Source: JAGTVB01 sp964624765
Lineage (GTDB): Bacteria; Pseudomonadota; Gammaproteobacteria; HK1
Direction: 5' to 3'
DNA: 36,744 bases
Assembly (NCBI GenBank): GCA_964624765.1
Contig: CAZUZO010000012.1
Span: 1-36,744 of the forward strand
Part shown: in pieces, positions 31,341-36,744 of the stretch
How positions within the stretch are numbered: the first letter of the stretch is position 1
How the letters are laid out: each line of letters starts with the position of its first letter
Translations under genes and position numbers: made by a program
Notes under the pieces: model-generated
Told to the model about the DNA's origin: nothing
Database searches by the model: none
Seen by the model: only the letters and a program-made list of their open reading frames with translations

Positions 31341-33863
31341 ATGATGCGACGCTTCGGCAAATGGAATCGCCCTTTCCAACCAAGGACAAGCTTGCACCAC
31401 ATGACCACTCGACCCGGCACATGGTTAATCTTTCTGACACTCCTGGTATCAGTACCGGGCTGCCAGACCCCAGGACCTGAGCGAGCTAGCGAGCCGACCC
31501 AAAGTCCCTTATTAGCCCCCGACCCGACGCCGTCATCCGGCGCCACCGCAGGCCCAGCCGCGGTCGGCCGATCACACCAGCCTCTGGCAAGCAAGACCGA
31601 AGCAAGGTCCCAGAACGAGGCCACCGCATTAGGCGAGGCTGTGGAGTCGTCCTCAGCCGATTCGGTTCCACCCGTCTATCTTCCCGGCACCGATCGGTTT
31701 CTCGCCGCGTCGAAACCTGCCCCCTTCACCGAGACAGAACCCGGGAAGATCACTCTGAACTTTGAGAATACCAACCTGCGGGAAGTGGTCAAAGTCATCG
31801 TCGGCGATCTGTTGGGCAGAAACTTTGCCATCGACCCGCGCGTACAAGGCAGCGTCACGCTGCAGACAGGCCGGCCGCTTCACCGCGAGGCCCTGCTCCC
31901 CACGCTCGAGATGCTGCTTCGCATGAACGACGCCACCCTCGTCAACGACCGGGGTTTGTACGCCATCGTGCCCAGCAAAAACGCGCTGCAAGTGTCGAAG
32001 ACACCACAGCTTGGCGATGTCACAACCCCCCTGCCCACCGGATACACCGTTTATGTCGTGCCGCTAGAGCATGTCGGCGCACGGGAAATGCAAGAGATCC
32101 TGAAACCGCTGGCGACCGCCGAAAACCTGGTACGGGTCGATACCGAGCGCAATCTACTGGTGCTCGCCGGTACCGGCCAGGAAATCGCGAGACTGCTGGA
32201 AACGGTGCGACTGTTCGACGTGGATTGGTTGGCGGGTAAGTCGTTTGGATTGTTCAGCCCCGAATTTGCCGATGTCAAAACCCTTGCCGAGGAGCTGACG
32301 ACCTTGTTTGGCGACGACAAGGAAGGACCGTTGGCAGGGCTCGTCCGTCTCGTGCCGGTCGAACGCATCAACGCCCTGCTCGTCATCACCGCCCGCAAAC
32401 AATACTTAAAGCAGGTCGCGTTGTGGATAAAGCGCCTCGACAGGGAGCCGCGCGGGACTGGACAGCGCCTGTTCGTCTATCCGGTACAAAACGGCAGGGC
32501 TATCGATCTGGCCAACGTGCTGAGCCAAGTGTTTGGCACCCAGCCCGCCGAACCCACGATTCCCCCTGCCCAGCTCGCCCCCGGTCTACGACCGGTGCAG
32601 CTGACCGGCAGAACCGCCTCAGCCATGGCCGCTTCCCAAGCCAGCCCTCAGCCCTTCAACAGTCCACCCGCCAACGCACCGTGGGCGGGCAATCCGGGGT
32701 CGGCTACTCGGACCGGCGTGCCACCTGCTACCGGAGTTGCGGCTTCAGACCTCGGTGTCACGCCCCCGACAGCGGCTGCCGGGAATGACCAGCAAGACGC
32801 GCGACGGGGCACTCGTGCGCTGTTGGGTAGCCGCACCGCCGCCTCCGAACCGCGCAGCGTTGCGGCTCCCGACCTCGCCGTCCCGGACCCGCAGCCGATG
32901 CGCATCATTCCCGATGAGATCAATAACGCCCTGGTCATCTTGGCCACCGAGCCCCAATACCGTCAGATACGATCCGCGCTGCGGCAGCTCGACGTGGTGC
33001 CCTTGCAGGTCCTCATCGAAGCCACGCTGGCGGATGTCTTCCTCACCGACGAACTCCTCTACGGTGTCGAGTGGTTTTTCACCAACAATGTCGGTAACAG
33101 CACCGCCGTCACTCGTTTGGGAAACAGCCCTATTCAATTCCCAGCCGGCTTCACTGGGTTCACCTTCGGCATCGTCAACGCCGCCGACGCCGTCAAAGCT
33201 TTACTGCGGGCGCTGGCCGCGGAGCGCAAGCTCGACATCCTCGCCTCGCCTTCGCTGATGGTGCTCAACAACCAGGCGGCCAACATCAACGTCGGCGACG
33301 AAGTGCCCGTTGTCACCCAGCAACAGCAATCGACGCTGGAAACAGCGAATATCATCAATAACGTGGAACGCCAACGAACCGGCGTCTTGTTGACGGTGAT
33401 GCCGCGGGTGAACAAGGGCGGGTTGATCATCATGGACATCGTCCAAAACGTCAGCAACGTCGACCCGGGCACGGTTGACTCCCCCTTTGGTCCTACCATC
33501 CAAAACCGCGAGATCACCAGCACCGTGGCCGTGCAAAGCGGCGAGACCTTGGTTCTCGGAGGGCTCATCCGCGAACGCAATCGGGTCGAGAAGTCGGGGG
33601 TGCCCTTGTTCCAGGATCTACCCCTGGTCGGGCCGCTATTCGGAACGAGAGGCCGAGGGAACGAACGCACGGAACTAATCGTGCTGATCACACCACGAGC
33701 GGTACAAGACGCGCAGGAATCGCGAATGATTACCGAGGAGATTCGCTCGAAGATGCAGGGGATCCGGCCTTGGCCGTTGGATCAAAGTCCGCCCCCCGCG
33801 CCGCCAGAAGATAAGGCCACCCGTCCGGAAACGCCGACGCCCCCTCCTCCGAGCCGGCAATAA
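31341..33863 (+). CDS. gspD: Type II secretion secretin GspD
   Basis: Outer-membrane channel of the T2SS, 840 residues. The N-terminus has a signal sequence with lipobox-like SVPGC (start ATG 31341, or a later Met at 31401), suggesting a self-lipidated secretin that may not need a separate pilotin. From about residue 133 come N0 (KITLNFENTNLREVVKVIVG) and N1-N3 domains. A Pro/Ala/Thr-rich insert at about 430-520 interrupts N3. The secretin barrel starts near 557 (VLIEATLADVFLTDELLYGV) and ends with SGVPLFQDLPLVGPLFG, followed by a proline-rich tail. It is the last gene of the operon, as in xps. Confidence 0.95.
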   Translation: MMRRFGKWNRPFQPRTSLHHMTTRPGTWLIFLTLLVSVPGCQTPGPERASEPTQSPLLAPDPTPSSGATAGPAAVGRSHQPLASKTEARSQNEATALGEAVESSSADSVPPVYLPGTDRFLAASKPAPFTETEPGKITLNFENTNLREVVKVIVGDLLGRNFAIDPRVQGSVTLQTGRPLHREALLPTLEMLLRMNDATLVNDRGLYAIVPSKNALQVSKTPQLGDVTTPLPTGYTVYVVPLEHVGAREMQEILKPLATAENLVRVDTERNLLVLAGTGQEIARLLETVRLFDVDWLAGKSFGLFSPEFADVKTLAEELTTLFGDDKEGPLAGLVRLVPVERINALLVITARKQYLKQVALWIKRLDREPRGTGQRLFVYPVQNGRAIDLANVLSQVFGTQPAEPTIPPAQLAPGLRPVQLTGRTASAMAASQASPQPFNSPPANAPWAGNPGSATRTGVPPATGVAASDLGVTPPTAAAGNDQQDARRGTRALLGSRTAASEPRSVAAPDLAVPDPQPMRIIPDEINNALVILATEPQYRQIRSALRQLDVVPLQVLIEATLADVFLTDELLYGVEWFFTNNVGNSTAVTRLGNSPIQFPAGFTGFTFGIVNAADAVKALLRALAAERKLDILASPSLMVLNNQAANINVGDEVPVVTQQQQSTLETANIINNVERQRTGVLLTVMPRVNKGGLIIMDIVQNVSNVDPGTVDSPFGPTIQNREITSTVAVQSGETLVLGGLIRERNRVEKSGVPLFQDLPLVGPLFGTRGRGNERTELIVLITPRAVQDAQESRMITEEIRSKMQGIRPWPLDQSPPPAPPEDKATRPETPTPPPPSRQ

Positions 33864-33955
33864 GCATGCTAGTACCTCTCGGCCAGCCCCGGAGATAACC
33901 GAGGAGCGAACACCACCCAACCCGACGCAATGATGACCCTGACCGCCAAGAACTA

Positions 33956-34783
33956 CTATGGCTTGGTCATCACCAGGAGGGAGGCTTCGGGCACATCGCG
34001 AAGGTAATGCACCGGTCTTTCGGCCGGCGCCAAAGAGCAAGATCCCTCTCGCACGCGGACCCGTTCGCCGCGGCGGGCGATACGGTAGCCAAGGGTCTCA
34101 ATCCGTTGACCCGCCTCGACAGACTCGTAATGATAAAGGACCATCCGATCTCTCTGCTCGGGCCGGTAATGATCCGCTATCTCGCCGATGCCGGTGTGGG
34201 AAGGATTCTTATGCAGGCCGCAATCGTGAAAAATGACTTCGTTGCGTACTGCAAAACGGTTGATGACCTCTGGGATAGGCCGCGTGTCACCGGTATAGAG
34301 AAACACCCCTTCCAGAGCCAGCCCATAGGCAGAGTAGAATTCGTGATGGCGCACGGGAAACACGGTAAACAGCAAATTGCCGTGCCAGAAATGCTCAGAG
34401 ACCGGGATCAATTGAAAGCAATCCCAGAAGTTGGCCCCACCCTCGGCAAGGATACCAGGATAATCGGCGATCCGCCTTTGCAGCAACTCGATCAATCTGA
34501 CGGGGACAAAAAGCTTGATGCCCTCCGCACCCTGGCCATCGAAGTAGGCTCGGTAGAACAGATTCTCTAGCCCACCGATGTGATCGAGGTGGCTATGGGT
34601 GATAAAAATTGCCTCCGGAATACGTCCTGGGTAAGCTTCGGCGTAGGCAGTAAGCGTGTCGGGCCCGCAATCGACGAGCAGAAGAGGGTTTGCGTTGCTT
34701 TCCAGCACGCACGCCGAACTGCCCAAGTCGCGCGCATGGGAGTTGCCCACTCCAAGGAAGAGCATTGAAAAGACGTTCTGCAT
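33956..34783 (-). CDS. MBL-fold metallohydrolase (RNase Z-like)
   Basis: Metallo-beta-lactamase-fold hydrolase of 275 residues. The metal-binding motif THSHLDH is at His63, His65, Asp67 and His68, after LGVGNSHARDLGSSA, whose position matches RNase Z/ElaC-type enzymes. VRHHEFYS and YTGDTRPIPE provide further ligands. The substrate cannot be told; relatives include tRNase Z, phosphodiesterases and lactonases. It is convergent with gspD across 92 bases with no clear terminator and is 139 bases downstream of the LOG gene. Confidence 0.85.
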   Translation of the reverse strand: MQNVFSMLFLGVGNSHARDLGSSACVLESNANPLLLVDCGPDTLTAYAEAYPGRIPEAIFITHSHLDHIGGLENLFYRAYFDGQGAEGIKLFVPVRLIELLQRRIADYPGILAEGGANFWDCFQLIPVSEHFWHGNLLFTVFPVRHHEFYSAYGLALEGVFLYTGDTRPIPEVINRFAVRNEVIFHDCGLHKNPSHTGIGEIADHYRPEQRDRMVLYHYESVEAGQRIETLGYRIARRGERVRVREGSCSLAPAERPVHYLRDVPEASLLVMTKP

Positions 34784-34922
34784 CGGCTTATCTCAAAACC
34801 AAGGCGTTTGGGTTCGGGTCATCGCTGCCGTCGCTTCGAACAGCTGGCGAACAACGGGGGCCAACGAGCCCAGCACTCGGCGCGGCATGGCAAGGCCCGT
34901 CGGCAGAAACCCACAGCCGCTG

Positions 34923-35861
34923 CTACCATCCGATCGCCTGTTCCGTGACCTTCACATCCCGCAACAACTCATTGATCATGCCCACCACATCATAAAGCCT
35001 AGCATACGATCGGAATTTGAACTGCGAGGCTGCCAGACAGCGGCGCTCGGGATCCCAGGAAAGACCGTTCAACGCCGGGGCAAAGCGATCTTCCAACGCC
35101 TGCAGGGCATGGGTACCGAGCACCGAGCGTAGATAAAATTCAATGGTGCGCTTGCCTTTGTCGTAGTGAATGTGCTCCACATGATGATAAAACCGCGCGA
35201 CGATAGCCAAGGCCGCCTCGGCCGTGTCCACAAACTGCAGGATGTTGCGATCCGCGGTAGATACAGTCCCGCGACCGACCATGTGATCGAGATCGGCGCG
35301 CAACGTTTGCCAGCTCGCGTCGTCACCCACCGCTACCAGCGGGTGGATAGGCATCTTTCCCGTTTGAATCAAGCAAAAGACCTCCCATAGCTCGTCTCGC
35401 GTACCACCACCCCCCTCGAGGAAAAAGAACGCCTTGGAATACGCCACCAGAAAAAATTTTCGCACAAAGAAATAGTGGAAATCGGCCTGGGTACCGAGAA
35501 AAGCGTTTTTCCCTGATTCGAAAGGCAACGTCACCGCGCAACCCACCGAGTAATCCTCCACAGGCAGATGGCGTCGCTGGGCTTCCTCGTAGGCACCTCG
35601 ATTGGCGGCGAGCATCACGCCGGAACTCCCTCCGGTGATCACTCCGTAACCTCGCGCCACGCACCCTCGACCTAAGGCTTCGGCCAGTTGTGCACCATCG
35701 GCCTGCTCTAGCAATCTCGCCGAGCCGAAAACGGTCACCATAAACCGGTGCTCCAGCCGTTGGAAGGCCTCCAGGGCGGACAGATACTCCGCCATGATAC
35801 GAACACTCCTGGCAGTGCCCGATGTTCCTTCCTCGATATAGGTCTTCATGTGTTGACGCAT
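34923..35861 (-). CDS. LOG-family protein (TIGR00730-like, Rossmann fold)
   Basis: Member of the group often named LOG or lysine decarboxylase-like; relatives hydrolyse nucleoside monophosphates to release cytokinin-type or other bases. The 312 residues show VTVFGSARL, the phosphate-binding GGSSGVMLAANRGA and, in place of the usual PGGxGTxxE, EGGGGTRDELWE: the Pro is replaced by Glu while the Gly-Gly-x-Gly-Thr and final Glu remain. The N- and C-terminal extensions make it longer than plant LOG. The ATG at 35861 has GGAGG 9 bases upstream. Function here is unknown. Confidence 0.82.
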   Translation of the reverse strand: MRQHMKTYIEEGTSGTARSVRIMAEYLSALEAFQRLEHRFMVTVFGSARLLEQADGAQLAEALGRGCVARGYGVITGGSSGVMLAANRGAYEEAQRRHLPVEDYSVGCAVTLPFESGKNAFLGTQADFHYFFVRKFFLVAYSKAFFFLEGGGGTRDELWEVFCLIQTGKMPIHPLVAVGDDASWQTLRADLDHMVGRGTVSTADRNILQFVDTAEAALAIVARFYHHVEHIHYDKGKRTIEFYLRSVLGTHALQALEDRFAPALNGLSWDPERRCLAASQFKFRSYARLYDVVGMINELLRDVKVTEQAIGW

Positions 35862-36276
35862 GGGCCATTACCTCCGCATAAATCATGAGCACTCCCCCCA
35901 TGGCAGACGGCTACCGTCGGCAACCGGTGGCTCATCCTCTTCTAAGAACCCTTCAGTCTATCGGGCCTGTATGAACAAAAGTTGATGGTTTTGTGAACCT
36001 GCGTTGACCCCCGAGCACACCCTCGGTGCCGGTTTCCAAGTCAACCGTCCTTCTGGGCACCATGGGGTCGATCGCGATCCTGTGGCAAACGATCGAGAAA
36101 GGCCGCAAGGATGACCCTAGCTGCCGAGGACATTTTCCCATCGCGCAATAGCCCCACTTCATGTCGCAAGCCGTGCGTATCGGTTTCACACAAGCTTCAT
36201 ATCCCATACATCGATTTGCAACAGCGTCCCGCTAAGCTTCTTCAGGAAGGCACAATAGCCAAAGGAGCCAAGCACT
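35862..36276. other. Divergent gap between LOG gene and olsB-like gene
   Basis: 415 bases between divergent genes, expected to hold both promoters. Short inverted strings are present (for example GGTTTTGTGAACC near 35984), but no convincing promoter, RNA or coding sequence was recognised. The AAAGGAG at 36261-36267 serves the downstream gene. Confidence 0.5.
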
Positions 36277-36744
36277 ATGAAGGACCGTTTGAATGCCTTC
36301 GATAACATGAAGGGTCATCCTCCCCTTCTGGCGCGACTAGCCAGCAACGAAGGCGAGGTGCTCGCCGCCAAGCGCCTGCGCTATGAGGTTTTTGTCGAGG
36401 AGATGGGAGCCGCACTCAGCGGCGCTGGCGACGGCATCGAACACGACCATTATGACCCTTTCTGCCAACACCTCATCGTCGTCAACCCCGCCTATAACCA
36501 GGTGATCGCCACGACACGCCTGCTGACCGAGGAAAATGCTCGCCATGCGGGTGGGTTCTACTCCGCCAAGGAATTCGACCTCGCTGCCGTCGCACAGCTA
36601 TCCGGCAACCTGCTCGAAGTGGGACGCACCTGCGTGCACCGCGACCACCGTACCGGCAAAACCTTGGCCGCGCTGTGGAGTGGGTTGGCGGCCCTGATCA
36701 TCACCCAACAGGTCAACTACCTGTTTGGATGCGCCAGTATCCCC
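36277..36744 (+). CDS. OlsB-like N-acyltransferase (GNAT), cut by window edge
   Basis: Acyl-ACP-dependent acyltransferase of the GNAT fold, similar to OlsB, which adds a 3-hydroxyacyl chain to ornithine in the first step of ornithine-lipid synthesis. The visible 156 residues include AAKRLRYEVFVEEMGA, HDHYDPFCQHLIVV, ATTRLLTEENA, GGFYSAKEFDL, and LLEVGRTCVHRDHRTG with the acyl donor-binding region, all characteristic of the family. The ATG at 36277 has AAAGGAG 9 bases upstream. The C-terminal part is outside the window. Whether the substrate is ornithine or another amine is not decidable here. Confidence 0.85.
   Translation, partial: MKDRLNAFDNMKGHPPLLARLASNEGEVLAAKRLRYEVFVEEMGAALSGAGDGIEHDHYDPFCQHLIVVNPAYNQVIATTRLLTEENARHAGGFYSAKEFDLAAVAQLSGNLLEVGRTCVHRDHRTGKTLAALWSGLAALIITQQVNYLFGCASIP

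Overview
The window reads as a chromosomal segment of a gammaproteobacterium. The leuD-leuB-asd order, the DapC/DapD succinylase branch of lysine synthesis, the xps-like gene order of the type II secretion system (T2SS) and the OlsB-type acyltransferase all fit that group. The genus cannot be named from the sequence alone. Hand counts on a few 60-base lines put most genes near 52-60% G+C and the P-type ATPase and RND permease near 65-73%.

Layout. Positions 1-2531 (minus strand) hold leuD, leuB and the start of asd; leuC is not next to leuD. Positions 2901-6190 (plus) hold queG-dapC-dapD, with a terminal-inverted-repeat element between dapC and dapD. Positions 6436-7646 (minus) hold an extra pseudopilin pair, gspG-gspH, split by a second kind of inverted-repeat element. 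Positions 7647-8282 are mostly repeats. Positions 8283-12486 (minus) are one transcription unit: a voltage-gated cation channel (broken by a frameshift and an amber codon), a P-type Ca2+-ATPase overlapping it by 4 bases, a PAP2 phosphatase remnant, and dgkA.

Positions 12886-20749 hold a lipoprotein transglycosylase-like gene divergent from a MotA/TolQ-like plus MotB/OmpA-like stator pair, then an RND adaptor and permease. The stator partner carries a long periplasmic coiled coil. This stretch is the best candidate for a poorly described envelope machine. Positions 20862-22299 (minus) hold a zinc-less quinone oxidoreductase and a PilZ protein.

Positions 22868-33863 (plus) hold a complete eleven-gene T2SS operon in the order E-F-G-H-I-J-K-L-M-N(C-like)-D, the order known for Xanthomonas xps. 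A copy of the first repeat element ends 16 bases before its first start codon. Positions 33956-35861 (minus) hold an MBL-fold hydrolase and a LOG-family protein, and the window ends inside an OlsB-like acyltransferase (plus).

Two repeat families tie the window together. Family A has three copies (143, 217 and 217 bp) with 16-bp terminal inverted repeats and TA/TTA flanks, and behaves like a non-autonomous transposable element. Family B has two copies, 74 and 231 bp, with ends reading GAGCTTGTG/CACAAGCTC. No tRNA, rRNA, CRISPR array or intact transposase was seen.
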